Of a stretch of DNA of 64,000 nt, positions 36,350 through 46,000 are shown piece by piece; the first letter of the stretch is position 1; every line of letters begins with the position of its first letter. Where the stretch lies: positions 39,420 to 103,419 of the forward strand of contig JAIOYZ010000014.1 of NCBI GenBank assembly GCA_021740845.1, given 5' to 3'. Source of the stretch: Bacteroidia bacterium (GTDB taxonomy: Bacteria > Bacteroidota > Bacteroidia > UKL13-3). Under the pieces are notes generated by a model, which did no database searches, was not told where the DNA came from, and was given only the letters and a program-made list of their open reading frames with translations. A program made the position numbers and the translations under genes.

Positions 36350-37057
36350 TTAAATTTTTTGCCAGCCTGCTTGATAATTCCCCAATCGCTTTAGCTCTGC
36401 CTTTAGTTTATTTTCCTTAATAAATTGATTAACTGCTTCACCGCAATCAGTTGAGGAAAGGTAATAATCGTCAATAATTACCCAACCTCCAGAGACAACA
36501 AGAGGGTAGAAATAGTTTAAACAATTATATGTGGACCTATAAAAATCTACATCAATATGTAAAAGGCTAATAGATTCTTGGGGATATTTTTTATAGGTGT
36601 TTTCAATAAATCCTTCCACGATGTTTAAATTCTTATGCAGGTTAAATTTGCGAAACAAATCCAAAATATCACTAGGTTTTGGTTCATCAACATTTTCAAG
36701 ATACTGATTAAACCACTTTAATGTCTCAATTTCCTTTGAGGAAGTAATTGTTTCTACATTAAATCCTTGGAATGAGTCAAACAACCACCATTTTTTTTCG
36801 ATTAGTTCAAGTTCTTCAAATACGGATTTCATATATAAAGCGCCTCCACCTTTATATATTCCAATATTGACAACGTTTCCCTTGATTTTATTTAGGGCCA
36901 AAATTTTAGCAATTTCATTGAATTTTTCAAAAAAGTCGATTTCAATGAAGGTGAGTTTGGAAGGATTAAAAATTAACTCTTCAAATTCACTTAGGGATTT
37001 TACTATACTTGGCGCTTGAATAAAATTCAATATGTTATTAGAATTTGAATGTACCAT
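36350..37057 (-). CDS. TylF-type O-methyltransferase
   Basis: A 235-residue single-domain member of the TylF/macrocin O-methyltransferase family, SAM- and metal-dependent. Visible motifs are VVNIGIYKGGGALYMK (SAM loop), WWLFDSFQGF, LLHIDVDFYRSTYN (metal Asp pair) and VIIDDYYLSSTDCGEAV. The layout fits the family's usual size. It is the first of three TylF domains downstream of the Wzt-like ATPase, 17 nt after it. Methylation at a non-reducing end is a known way to stop O-antigen chains before ABC export, so chain capping is a reasonable hypothesis. Confidence 0.85.
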   Translation of the reverse strand: MVHSNSNNILNFIQAPSIVKSLSEFEELIFNPSKLTFIEIDFFEKFNEIAKILALNKIKGNVVNIGIYKGGGALYMKSVFEELELIEKKWWLFDSFQGFNVETITSSKEIETLKWFNQYLENVDEPKPSDILDLFRKFNLHKNLNIVEGFIENTYKKYPQESISLLHIDVDFYRSTYNCLNYFYPLVVSGGWVIIDDYYLSSTDCGEAVNQFIKENKLKAELKRLGNYQAGWQKI

Positions 37058-37073
37058 TTGGGATTATTTAATA

Positions 37074-38345
37074 TTAAATTTCAGTCCATTTTAATTGAGG
37101 TAATAGTGCACCATAAATGTTTAAGGAACTTAAATCTATTACCAATCCATTTTTTCTGAAAGTTGGCTTAAATTGGATTACATTTTTATAGGCATTAGAC
37201 ACGTCAATTTTTTTTTCATTTAGAAATGTTTTAGATGTGAAAGAATGATTTTGATTGGAAAGGGATTGGTCTAAGTTTTTGAAAAACCATATATGGAGAG
37301 AGTAAATTTGGGAATTGAAAAAATTGGATGGAAACTCACATTGAATACGTGGATTTTCCGCTTCCGTTTTTTGGTTAAATGAACCACCTATAAACGGACT
37401 TGAAGAGAAAAGTATGTCTCCATTTAAATTCGATATGCTGATTAATAAATCAAGAGTTTGATTTGATTTTTTTTTGATGTATTCAATTTCTAAAATAAGT
37501 GGGAGATCGGTGAAAAAGGGAGCATTTTTATCTTCATTTTGCTTTAGAATAACTTGCTTTAACTCAACTAAATCTATAGGGTGCGAGGGTTTAAATTCTT
37601 CAATTTTGCAATTTTTAGTTTCAATATTAATGTTGTTTTGGGATATCATTGATTTTTCCAAATAGTGAGTAAGATTTATTTCTTCTGTTGGCACTAGTCC
37701 ACCTTTTTCTAGAAATATTTGTCGACTAAATTTTTCTAATTCTTTTGAATTGTGACTCACTAAAATAATTGATTTGCCAAATTGAATTAATTCCTCAATT
37801 TTCTTGTGAGATTTTAGTTGAAATTCTGCATCTCCCACACTCATCACTTCATCAAACAGGTAAATATCAAAATCGAGGTGAACCAAAATGCTAAAAGCCA
37901 AACGCAGGTACATTCCGTTGGAGTAGTTTTTTACTGGCTCATTAATAAAATTTCCAATCCCGCTAAAGGCAACTATTTTCTCAAATTGTTGTTTTATTTC
38001 TTTCCTTTTAAAACCTAAAATTTGACCATTTAAATAAATATTTTCTCTTCCGCTTAACTCCTGATGAAACCCAGCTCCAATATCCAAAATGCTTGCTACC
38101 CTACCTCTAATTTCTACTGAGCCACTTGTTGGTTTGGTTATGCCTGATAAAATTTTTAACAATGTGCTTTTTCCGCTTCCGTTTGGTCCAATTATGCCAA
38201 CAGCTTCTCCCTTTTTTATTTCAAATGATACCTCATTGAGTGCCCAATGCTCATATGTAACATTTCCATCAACATCTTTTACGGGATGTTTTAGTGTGTA
38301 TTTTTTTGACAGGTTTTTAACCTGTATGACAATGTCCGAACTCAT
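37074..38345 (-). CDS. Wzt-type polysaccharide ABC transporter ATPase
   Basis: ATP-binding subunit of a glycan exporter. The nucleotide-binding domain has Walker A GPNGSGKST (53-61), signature YSNGM (141-145) and Walker B IYLFDE (161-166). The extra N-terminal insert between strands (KHPVKDVDGNVTYEHWAL) is typical of the O-antigen/teichoic-acid subgroup. Residues from about 245 to 423 form a beta-rich tail like the Wzt C-terminal domain, which in studied systems recognises the chain-terminal modification. It overlaps the permease stop by 4 nt (ATGA). Export of the island's polymer to the periplasm is the likely role. Confidence 0.9.
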   Translation of the reverse strand: MSSDIVIQVKNLSKKYTLKHPVKDVDGNVTYEHWALNEVSFEIKKGEAVGIIGPNGSGKSTLLKILSGITKPTSGSVEIRGRVASILDIGAGFHQELSGRENIYLNGQILGFKRKEIKQQFEKIVAFSGIGNFINEPVKNYSNGMYLRLAFSILVHLDFDIYLFDEVMSVGDAEFQLKSHKKIEELIQFGKSIILVSHNSKELEKFSRQIFLEKGGLVPTEEINLTHYLEKSMISQNNINIETKNCKIEEFKPSHPIDLVELKQVILKQNEDKNAPFFTDLPLILEIEYIKKKSNQTLDLLISISNLNGDILFSSSPFIGGSFNQKTEAENPRIQCEFPSNFFNSQIYSLHIWFFKNLDQSLSNQNHSFTSKTFLNEKKIDVSNAYKNVIQFKPTFRKNGLVIDLSSLNIYGALLPQLKWTEI

Positions 38346-39160
38346 ACGTAATCGCTAAATTCACTTTCTTTTTGATTATAGAAATACATGCCAATAATAC
38401 ATAAAGCCGTTACTATAAAAAAGTTAATAATCCAAACCCACTCAAACTCGCCAAAACTAAAAAGTATCCAGCGCCAAAACTCAATTACATTTGCCATAGG
38501 ATTAAAACTCATCAAAAAGGATAGTCGTTCTGGCAATATATTAGTAGAAAAAAAGACTGGAGTAAACCAAATACCAAAAGTTACCAAATAGGGTAATAAG
38601 TGAAATAAATCTCTTTTTTTATAGGCAAAAGTGGCTATCCAAAAAACTGGCAGGAGGCCGCAAATGGCATTAAAAAGTATTGCAAGAGGAAAAAATATAA
38701 TATTCCAAGAAATGCTTATTTTATAATAAATAAGTAAGGGAATTAATAGTAACAAACTCAAAACCAATTCCACCAATGCAATTACCATTTTAGAAAAAGG
38801 CAGAATGCTTTTTGGAAAGTAAATTTTCTTTATTGTATTTCCTGCGTCTTGAATGCTCGATGAACCTTGATAAACGATATAAGAAAAAAAATTCCAGCCA
38901 ATTAATCCACTTAAAACATAAACTGGAAAGGGTAGGTTATCTGCCTTCCAATTAAGAATGAAACCAAAGAAGAAACTATAAATTATTAGGGCTGTTAAAG
39001 GTTGTAAAATTGACCAGCCCATACCAATTACCGTTTGCGCATATTTTACCTTTAAATCACGCTTTGCAAACACCCAAATAAGGGACCGGTAGCTCCAAAT
39101 TTTTTTGAAGTATTCAACAAAGCTATCTGGCTCAGAACTTATTTTTCTTATAATTTCCAT
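38342..39160 (-). CDS. Wzm-type polysaccharide ABC transporter permease
   Basis: ABC-2 type permease of about 272 residues with six membrane helices. The N-terminal amphipathic segment SYRSLIWVFAKRDLKVKY and the T-x-IGMGWSILQPLTALIIY stretch are characteristic of O-antigen and teichoic-acid exporters; WFTPVFFSTNILPE and FNPMANVIEFWR near the C-terminus complete the family pattern. The ATG at 39160 is preferred over an in-frame TTG at 39187 that would add nine non-family residues. It pairs with the overlapping ATPase gene. A perfect inverted repeat lies about 24 nt upstream. Confidence 0.9.
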   Translation of the reverse strand: MEIIRKISSEPDSFVEYFKKIWSYRSLIWVFAKRDLKVKYAQTVIGMGWSILQPLTALIIYSFFFGFILNWKADNLPFPVYVLSGLIGWNFFSYIVYQGSSSIQDAGNTIKKIYFPKSILPFSKMVIALVELVLSLLLLIPLLIYYKISISWNIIFFPLAILFNAICGLLPVFWIATFAYKKRDLFHLLPYLVTFGIWFTPVFFSTNILPERLSFLMSFNPMANVIEFWRWILFSFGEFEWVWIINFFIVTALCIIGMYFYNQKESEFSDYV

Positions 39161-39183
39161 TATTAACTCTGGTGTTGAAAAAC

Positions 39184-39205
39184 ACAAAAGAAACCTTTCT
39201 TTTGT
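39184..39205. promoter_or_regulatory. 10-bp inverted repeat between divergent genes
   Basis: ACAAAAGAAA-CC-TTTCTTTTGT, a perfect inverted repeat in the 126-bp gap between the exporter permease (minus) and the glycosyltransferase at 39287 (plus). It could be an operator or an mRNA hairpin in the permease leader. AT-rich arms make folding weak. Confidence 0.35.
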
Positions 39206-39286
39206 ATTAATCCATCCAACACATGCAAGCTATTATTTTTTCTTTATTTTTGACTAGTTAACTTTTAGCGAATAATCTTTTTACTA

Positions 39287-40171
39287 TTGCCACGAATTGC
39301 ACATATAATAAATCCTGTGGATGTTTCCATTGAAGATGAATTTTACACTTCGCAAATGTTAACATTTTCATCCATGGTAGCTGCCCGAGATTTTTCGAAG
39401 GAAGCGAGTTCTATTTTTTTAGGTTCAACCCAATTTGATTCAGACACTTTTTTGTTACCTGATGGGTTTAGGTCCCTTACGAGTTTAACAAAATCTATTT
39501 CTGATATAAATCCCAAGTTAGTTGAAAAGAAATTGCCACTTATAGCAGAAATATTTTCCAAGTTTGTAGAATTGCCTGAATCAGATTTTTATATTTATAC
39601 CAATGCAGATATTGGTTTAATGCCCTTTTTTTACAATACAGTAATCGACTATTTAAACCAAGGGCATGATGCAATTGTAATTAACAGAAGACGAATTAGT
39701 AAAAAGCATTTGAAGCAGGCTAATCTAAATATAATTTATGCAGATTTAGGGAAATCACATCCAGGTTTCGATTGTTTTATTTTTAAGAAAGAATTGTTGA
39801 ACCAATTTGTTTTAGGAAATATTTGTATTGGCATTCCTTTTATTGAAGTAACCTTGGTTCACAATATTGTTGCATTTGCTAAAAATCCATTATTTATTCC
39901 AGATGCACACCTCACTTTCCATATTGGAATGGAGGTTATGCCAAAGCGAAACAAATCTTATTATCAACAAAACAGAATAGAGTTTTTTACTAAAATCCAA
40001 CCCATTCTTAAGCCTTATTTTAAACTTAAAAAATTTCCCTATGGCGCGCTTTCACTCCCCCAAAGGGCCGTTAAGTGGGTTTTAAACCCTAGTTTATTTT
40101 CACGTACGTATTTAAGATTGGAAGGGGAAAACCTTCTAAATGAAATTAGATGGCGTATTTTACAAAGGTGA
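39287..40171 (+). CDS. putative glycosyltransferase
   Basis: A 294-residue protein with GT-A character: FYIYTNADIGLMPFFY gives an Asn-x-Asp-type sugar-nucleotide motif near residue 105, followed by DAIVINRRRI and PGFDCFIFKKELL, which resembles the acceptor-side segment of related transferases. The start is TTG at 39287; the N-terminus PRIAHIINPVDVS is a typical first strand. It is the only plus-strand gene inside the exporter half of the island, so it needs its own promoter. It converges on the GNAT gene. Specificity unknown. Confidence 0.55.
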   Translation: MPRIAHIINPVDVSIEDEFYTSQMLTFSSMVAARDFSKEASSIFLGSTQFDSDTFLLPDGFRSLTSLTKSISDINPKLVEKKLPLIAEIFSKFVELPESDFYIYTNADIGLMPFFYNTVIDYLNQGHDAIVINRRRISKKHLKQANLNIIYADLGKSHPGFDCFIFKKELLNQFVLGNICIGIPFIEVTLVHNIVAFAKNPLFIPDAHLTFHIGMEVMPKRNKSYYQQNRIEFFTKIQPILKPYFKLKKFPYGALSLPQRAVKWVLNPSLFSRTYLRLEGENLLNEIRWRILQR

Positions 40172-40183
40172 AAACAAGGAGAT

Positions 40184-40714
40184 TTACAAGGCAATTAATT
40201 TTTCCAAAAGCTTATGTTTCTGTTTGAACCGAACTTGGTCTAATCTAAACAAATCAAAATCTGCATTTAAATTAGCAATCCATTCGAAGCCTAATAGTTG
40301 GTTGTATTCTATTGCCGCAAAGTTCGACTTTTTTACTTTCGCAAATATGGTAGATAAGTCCAAGGTGTTAAATGCAAAATCTAGAATTAGCAAAGATGCA
40401 CCCAGAACAGCCCCAGTGCCGATAAAATTTGGCTCACCAATAAACAAACCTGCATGCCCAGTTTTAGAAATTTTATCGATTTGGTTTAGGTGAATTAATC
40501 CAATAGGAGTTTCCTTTAAATAAATTATATAATAAAAATCTGTTTTGCTTTTTTCTATCTGTTTGAACCAATTAATTTGTTGCGCTTCACTTATTTGTTC
40601 CTGAAACTCCATTTGGTTCAAAACAAATTTACTATTACGCCAATGCCTTACCAACTCAATTTCATTTGGTTCAAGCCGACTTAATTGAAGCCCATATTTG
40701 ATTAGTTTTTGCAA
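40184..40714 (-). CDS. GNAT acetyltransferase (RimJ/PseH-like)
   Basis: A 176-residue acyl-CoA-dependent N-acyltransferase. RLEPNEIELVRHWRNSKFV is the typical N-terminal strand-helix of RimJ/PseH-type enzymes, YIIYLKETPIGLIHL the central strands, and GEPNFIGTGAVLGASLL aligns with the acetyl-CoA loop, although the usual R/Q-x-x-G-x-G/A is degenerate. Sugar N-acetylation (as PseH does) is plausible in this glycan context. It overlaps the upstream GT2 gene by 13 nt. Four imperfect relatives of the dispersed palindrome crowd into or next to this gene (about 40220, 40562, 40612, 40665), a local concentration. Confidence 0.75.
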   Translation of the reverse strand: MQKLIKYGLQLSRLEPNEIELVRHWRNSKFVLNQMEFQEQISEAQQINWFKQIEKSKTDFYYIIYLKETPIGLIHLNQIDKISKTGHAGLFIGEPNFIGTGAVLGASLLILDFAFNTLDLSTIFAKVKKSNFAAIEYNQLLGFEWIANLNADFDLFRLDQVRFKQKHKLLEKLIAL

Positions 40715-41622
40715 ATTTCTGCAACAATTACCTTGTCTAATTCTTGGTTAGACACCCATATTTGACGAATATACTCACCAATAACTCCGAGTGAAAACAT
40801 GATTAAACCCGTTGAGAAAAAAATGGCTACGATGAGGGATGTAAATCCAATTGCAACATCATAAAATAGTTTCTGAAAAATATAATAACAACCAATAGCA
40901 AAAAAAGCGATGGAAAGGAATACTCCCAATCGGCTAATAAATTTTAGTGGAAGTGAGGAGTGAAGAAAAAGGATGGTATAGGCCAAAGAAAACAAGGAAA
41001 CACCAGAATATCCAGATTTTCCAAAAAGCCTGCTATGGTGGGAAACCTTGTTGGAACATACAATGGATGAGGAGTGTATTAAATAATCATCGATAAAATG
41101 AAATTTACTTTGTTTGGATTTAAAGGCCACTACCGCCTCTTTTTTCATTAATCTAAATGAAGTTACTAGTTTGTATTTTTTTGATTCAGAGCCTAAAATA
41201 AGTTGCAAGATTTTGGTTCCACTGTTTCTGAAAAAGGAGTGTTTTTTTTCTTCAAAAGTGCCATAAACTAAATCTGCATTTTCTTCAAGCATCTTTTTAT
41301 GAAGTTGAATAAGTTCAATTGGGTTATGTTGCAAATCATCGTCCATTGTAGCAATGAACTCAGCTTTGGAATGAAAAAATCCAGTTGCTGTTGCACTGTG
41401 TTGCCCGTAATTCTTGGCTAGACGGATATATGTGATTTTAAAATTTGCGATTCCCAATGAATCTAGCAGGGTTTCATGCGTTTTGTCTTGGCTTCCATCG
41501 TTAACAAAAATAACATGAAGATTGAAATAGGCCGATTGTGCCAATTGATTTATGGAAGAAATAAGCTGTTTAATACTTGCTGTGGAGTTGTAAACAGGGA
41601 TGACCAAATCTAAATCCTTCAT
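40702..41622 (-). CDS. GtrB/DPM1-like membrane GT2 glycosyltransferase
   Basis: A 306-residue transferase that probably charges a polyprenyl phosphate with a sugar. DLVIPVYNSTASIKQLI is the GT2 opening, FVNDGSQDKT carries the first Asp, ATMDDDLQHNPIELI the D-x-D with the lipid-binding D-L-Q-H-P pattern. Two C-terminal helices (FISRLGVFLSIAFFAIG and FTSLIVAIFFSTGLIMFSLG) anchor it, as in GtrB/CsbB proteins. It overlaps the KAS III gene by 4 nt. Such enzymes provide sugar donors for GT-C enzymes outside the membrane; the TMTC-like protein in the same island is a possible user. Confidence 0.88.
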   Translation of the reverse strand: MKDLDLVIPVYNSTASIKQLISSINQLAQSAYFNLHVIFVNDGSQDKTHETLLDSLGIANFKITYIRLAKNYGQHSATATGFFHSKAEFIATMDDDLQHNPIELIQLHKKMLEENADLVYGTFEEKKHSFFRNSGTKILQLILGSESKKYKLVTSFRLMKKEAVVAFKSKQSKFHFIDDYLIHSSSIVCSNKVSHHSRLFGKSGYSGVSLFSLAYTILFLHSSLPLKFISRLGVFLSIAFFAIGCYYIFQKLFYDVAIGFTSLIVAIFFSTGLIMFSLGVIGEYIRQIWVSNQELDKVIVAEICKN

Positions 41623-42596
41623 TTTTCAATTATACAAAATTTATAATCAGAAGAAAGATAAACCAGCGCACTTGCCAAAGAAAACCCTACTCCAAACCCA
41701 CAAAGTATAGCCCTTGTAACTGAATTTTTGTTAGCATAAATACCCAAACTTAAAGGAATGCTGGCCGATGCGGTGTTTCCAAATTGGTACAAAGTACTTG
41801 GAACTTTGTTTGAATCTAAATTTAAACGTTTGATTAGAGAGTCGTTTATTAATTTATTTGCTTGGTGAAAAACCACCACTTCTTTTTCAGGAAATTCAAT
41901 TTCTGCACGTTTAAAAAGTTCTCTTAAATGGTTTGGAACGAGTTTTAAAGAGTAATTAAACACATCAATTCCATTTAATTTCATAGTTTTATCTTGTAGA
42001 AATATTGCATTTCGTCCACTACCATCCGTTTCTAAATTGAAATGTGAAATCATACCTGTGTTTTTTTTCTCGATACCTGAAATACTAACAGCATCCGAGA
42101 AAATAGGCAAGGTGCTTTTATCATTCTTATCGATTAGTTGTGATGAGAAGTCGCCACAGCACAAAATGGCCTTAGCATTTGCCTTCGAAAGTGAATTCAT
42201 TATACTCATCACAGTATGAATTCCATAAACAAAACCGCTGCACCCAGAATTTATATCATAGCATAAAGTACCCAAGGGAAAGTTCATTAACCCATGTATT
42301 TGACAAGAAAAAGAAGGAATAGGTGTTTGCAAAGATTGAGTTACACAGATTAGCACATCAATTTGGGACGGTTCCCAATTTAATTGCTCTAATAACTGGG
42401 AAATGCCAAGCTGAAAATAATTTTCAATTTTATCTGATTCAGGGGCAACTCTTCTAAATTTAATTCCTGTATGAAGAATTAATTGTTCTTTTTCTAATCG
42501 TGTTAATCCTTCTAAAAAGGAGTTATCCTCTTGGTTTTTAGGAATAACTATTGTTGATCCAACCAATTCAAAATTAGGTAATTTACTTAACGCCAT
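41619..42596 (-). CDS. beta-ketoacyl-ACP synthase III family protein
   Basis: FabH-like condensing enzyme, 325 residues. The triad is intact: Cys119 in DINSGCSGFVYG, His244 in VFHQANKL and Asn274 in QFGNTASASIP. It is too far from known fatty-acid genes to be a housekeeping FabH and is paired with its own carrier protein (14-nt overlap). It may make a short beta-keto acyl group or act as an acyltransferase that moves an acyl chain to a sugar or amine, as several KAS III relatives do. Upstream of a GT2 and a GNAT, so an acyl decoration of the glycan is a fair guess. Confidence 0.85.
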   Translation of the reverse strand: MALSKLPNFELVGSTIVIPKNQEDNSFLEGLTRLEKEQLILHTGIKFRRVAPESDKIENYFQLGISQLLEQLNWEPSQIDVLICVTQSLQTPIPSFSCQIHGLMNFPLGTLCYDINSGCSGFVYGIHTVMSIMNSLSKANAKAILCCGDFSSQLIDKNDKSTLPIFSDAVSISGIEKKNTGMISHFNLETDGSGRNAIFLQDKTMKLNGIDVFNYSLKLVPNHLRELFKRAEIEFPEKEVVVFHQANKLINDSLIKRLNLDSNKVPSTLYQFGNTASASIPLSLGIYANKNSVTRAILCGFGVGFSLASALVYLSSDYKFCIIEK

Positions 42597-42843
42597 CTAA
42601 ATTTTTGGCAATAAGCTCATAAAGGTCCTCTAATGTTGTTAAGGAAGCTAAATCAGCAGATGAAATAAATACACCATAAATTTCATTCACCTTTGAAATA
42701 AGGAGAAGTGCATTTAATGAACTCCAATTGGGCAAAAGTCTAAATTGAGTTTGGGCCGAAATTTTATTCGCTTCTAAAACCATTAGTTCTGAAGCAATCA
42801 AGGCTTGGAAACCAGAAAAACTTACTTTTTGGGAATTCTGCAT
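42583..42843 (-). CDS. acyl carrier protein
   Basis: An 86-residue helical carrier protein. The segment NWSSLNALLLISKVNE corresponds to the phosphopantetheine site, with Ser42 as likely attachment point. The usual Asp before it (D-S-L) is Ser here (S-S-L), which may affect modification. The C-terminal ADLASLTTLEDLYELIAK helix is typical. It leads the KAS III/GT2/GNAT group and overlaps the KAS III gene by 14 nt. It presumably carries the substrate of that condensing enzyme. Size and helix pattern support the call; holo-form is inference. Confidence 0.78.
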   Translation of the reverse strand: MQNSQKVSFSGFQALIASELMVLEANKISAQTQFRLLPNWSSLNALLLISKVNEIYGVFISSADLASLTTLEDLYELIAKNLDGVK

Positions 42844-42851
42844 ATTGGTAA

Positions 42852-42859
42852 CAAATATA
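42852..42859 (-). promoter_or_regulatory. -7 box for the ACP/KAS III operon
   Basis: On the minus strand this reads TATATTTG, a perfect TAnnTTTG, ending 8 nt before the ACP ATG (42843). A TTG lies 15 bp upstream, slightly short for -33. Confidence 0.45.
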
Positions 42860-42917
42860 TTTATGAAAAGGTGACAATTAAAGGTTTCAAAATCGGAATA
42901 GCATTAAATTAGTATGA

Positions 42918-42942
42918 ATTTTACAAATCTTTTTTGTAAAAT
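42918..42942. promoter_or_regulatory. 10-bp inverted repeat between divergent operons
   Basis: ATTTTACAAA-tcttt-TTTGTAAAAT, perfect arms with a 5-nt loop, midway in the 171-bp gap between the ACP operon and the giant T9SS operon. It may be an operator for one or both. Not GC-rich, so a poor terminator. Confidence 0.4.
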
Positions 42943-43014
42943 ATTTTATTCAATGTAACAATATTAGGTTTTTTATCTACGAAAAACATATTTTAGCATA
43001 AATTACCAAAACTG

Positions 43015-46000
43015 ATGGCACTAAAATTACCCGCAACTATCATAAAGAAAGTTCTTTTGCTTTTTAGCCTTTTTCTTGTCTTGTTTATGTTTAATAGTTC
43101 CTCGCTTAAAGCACAAGGAACTTATTATGTTCCATCTTCTCACATTTCAGCGGTTTATCAAAATTGCAGTGGAAAGCTTAAAATAAAAGTTCTGTATCAA
43201 GATGTTGGAAATTGGGGTGCAAACAACATTAAAATTTACTACAAGAACAATGTAGGTGTTTATGTGCCTATTATGGAGTTGATAAACAATAATTCATATA
43301 GCTATGGATGGTCGGATAATTATGCGGGAAGCAATCGGTCTTATTCTTATAGGTCGTTGAGTGGTGCTGTATTATCCAATGGGTACAAAACAAATGAAGG
43401 CTCCTTACATTATTTTGATTTTTTATGGGATGTTGCAGCAGATGCTTATGCCAATAATATTATTACTTTATCTAGTGATGGAAGTGCTGGTCCAAATACC
43501 TCTTGGACGCATACTGTTTCTAGTAATAATGCAATTATAACCTATCCAATTCTTTCTCCGCCCACAGCCCTAACAGCTTCCGATCAGGAACATTGTGATA
43601 AGATTTCTTTGTCGTGGTCTGCACCTAGTAGTTTTCCTTGTTCTTATTCTTACAAAGTGTATAAGAACAATGCAGCTTATGTTACTCTTTCAAGCTCATC
43701 TACTAGTTATGACGATACTAATGTTGGAAACGAAATTAACTCATATAAGATTAAAGCCATCCACAATCCCACTGCAGGAGGAACCCTTGAAAGTATTTAC
43801 TCAAACCCTTCCAATGGCGCTAAAAAACCCGGATTAAGCGCACCTGCAGCTATTACTGCTAGCGACAACGATTGTAGCGGTAATGTTAATCTAACTTGGA
43901 GTTATTATTTAGCCAATCCTTTAAGTTTTAAAGTTTATGAGTCTACCTCATCTACAGGAACAGGAACTTTGGTAGCTACTGTAGATGGAGGCGAAAGAAA
44001 TTATCAAAGAATTGCACCTACCAGAAACACAAATTATTATTATAAAATAAGTACAGTAGGTATTTGTGGAGAAACCTTTTCAACAAATAGTTACATGGGT
44101 ATGTCGCCTACAACTCCAAATGCACCAACAAATATAAGAACGAGTGTAAATTCTACGAACACAGGCATTGAAGTTAGATGGAACGATAATTCGAACGACG
44201 AGAATGCATTCATTATTGAACGAAGTTTGCAAGGAGGGGGTTCAAGCACCTTGTTTACTGTTTCGGCTAACGACACTGTTTATACGGATTTGGATGCAAC
44301 CAAATGTGTCAACTATATTTATAATGTTAGGTCGCGGAACAATTGTCAACCGGGTGGTGTGCCAGCTACTGTAACATCTACAAATAGGATGTTCCCAGAT
44401 TTAACAGCCACATTTAATGGAACAACAAATAAACTAAAATGCTCTAAGGGATATTTCCCTAACATGATTCAACTAGAGTGGTCTACAGTTAATGTAGATA
44501 TCATAAACCAATACCGCATTTATAGAAAAGTGTACGGAAGCAGTGCCGACTCAGTAATTGTGGGTACAGCAAGCATAGGTGAGGGAACATTTGCAGACAA
44601 TAATGTTGCTTCTGGTGTGTTGTATAAATACACACTAATAGGAGTATTAACGTGTGCTGGAACAACAAGGTATTCAAATATTTCAGAAGATGTAGGATTT
44701 AGAAGTGCATCTGGAACGGTGAGTGGAAGAATATCTTACCAAGGAGGGTTTGCACTAAAGGATGCCAAGGTAATGGTAACTCCAGCAACAACTAGTTTTC
44801 TTGGCGCTTCAATTTTGTTTTCTGGCGCTGGACAATTAACCGTTCCTGCAGCGAATGTCTTAAGTTTTACCAATGGAATAACTACAGAGAATTGGTTCAA
44901 AACGCCTTTGGTTTCAGGAACCCAGACCTTGTTAAACATACAATCTGGAACAAAATACTATAAAGTTAGTTTGGTAAATAATACGGTTGAGGTAAAGGCA
45001 TATAATGGGTCAACTTTAAAAACCTTAATAAGCACTTCTACCTTTTTGGCTAATAACTTTAACCAAGTTACAACAAGCCTGAAATCTGATTCCATATATA
45101 TATATTTAAATGGAATTAGATGTGGTGGGTTATCGCTTTCTGGATTTACCTTATTGCCATTGAATAATTCTTCAATTTTAATGGGTAATTCCTTTAACGG
45201 GTATTTGGATGAAATAAGGTTTTATAATAAGTATAAAACTGCCGAAAATGTATCAAGCGATTATGGCAGAAAAGTTAATCCCGACGATGAAGGTCTATTA
45301 GCCTATTATATGTTTGATGAAAATGTTACTGGGTACAATGGATTTTTTGATTATTCCAAAACCGTTAATGTCTATAACGAAAATCATGGAACTATGGTTG
45401 GTGCTTCCTTTAATACTTCTACTCCAAGCACCTCTCAATTGGCCTTTGCAAGTTATACCGACGAAACAGGAAGTTATATTGTAAGCAATATAGGATTCTC
45501 ATCAAGTGGTCAGGTGTTTACCATTACACCTTCTTTTGAAACCCATTCGTTTTCTCCAGTGAATAAAACAGTGTTTATTGGTGAAGGTTCAATTGTGTTG
45601 AGCCAACAAGATTTCATAGACCAATCTTCCTTTGAAGTAACTGGAACGGTATTTTATGACAATTCAACTTGTCCAACCGAAGGAGTTAATTTTAGAATTG
45701 ATGGCGAATTGGTAATTAAAAATGGTGTAACCGCTAGTTCCAATAGTTTAGGTGCATTTAGCTTGCAAGTTCCCGTTGGAAATCATGTAATTACAGCCGA
45801 GAAAAATGGACATACCTTTAGTGAGGGAAGATTTCCATCAGGAACAGGCACTTATAATTTCCAAAATGTTGTAGCGGGAATAGCTCTTAAAGATAATACC
45901 TTAATTAAGGTTGTGGGTAGAGCCGTGGGTGGTGGAATTGAAGCAGCCAAGAAACCAGGTTTAGGTTTATCCATTAATAATATTGGAAAGACAAGACTAC

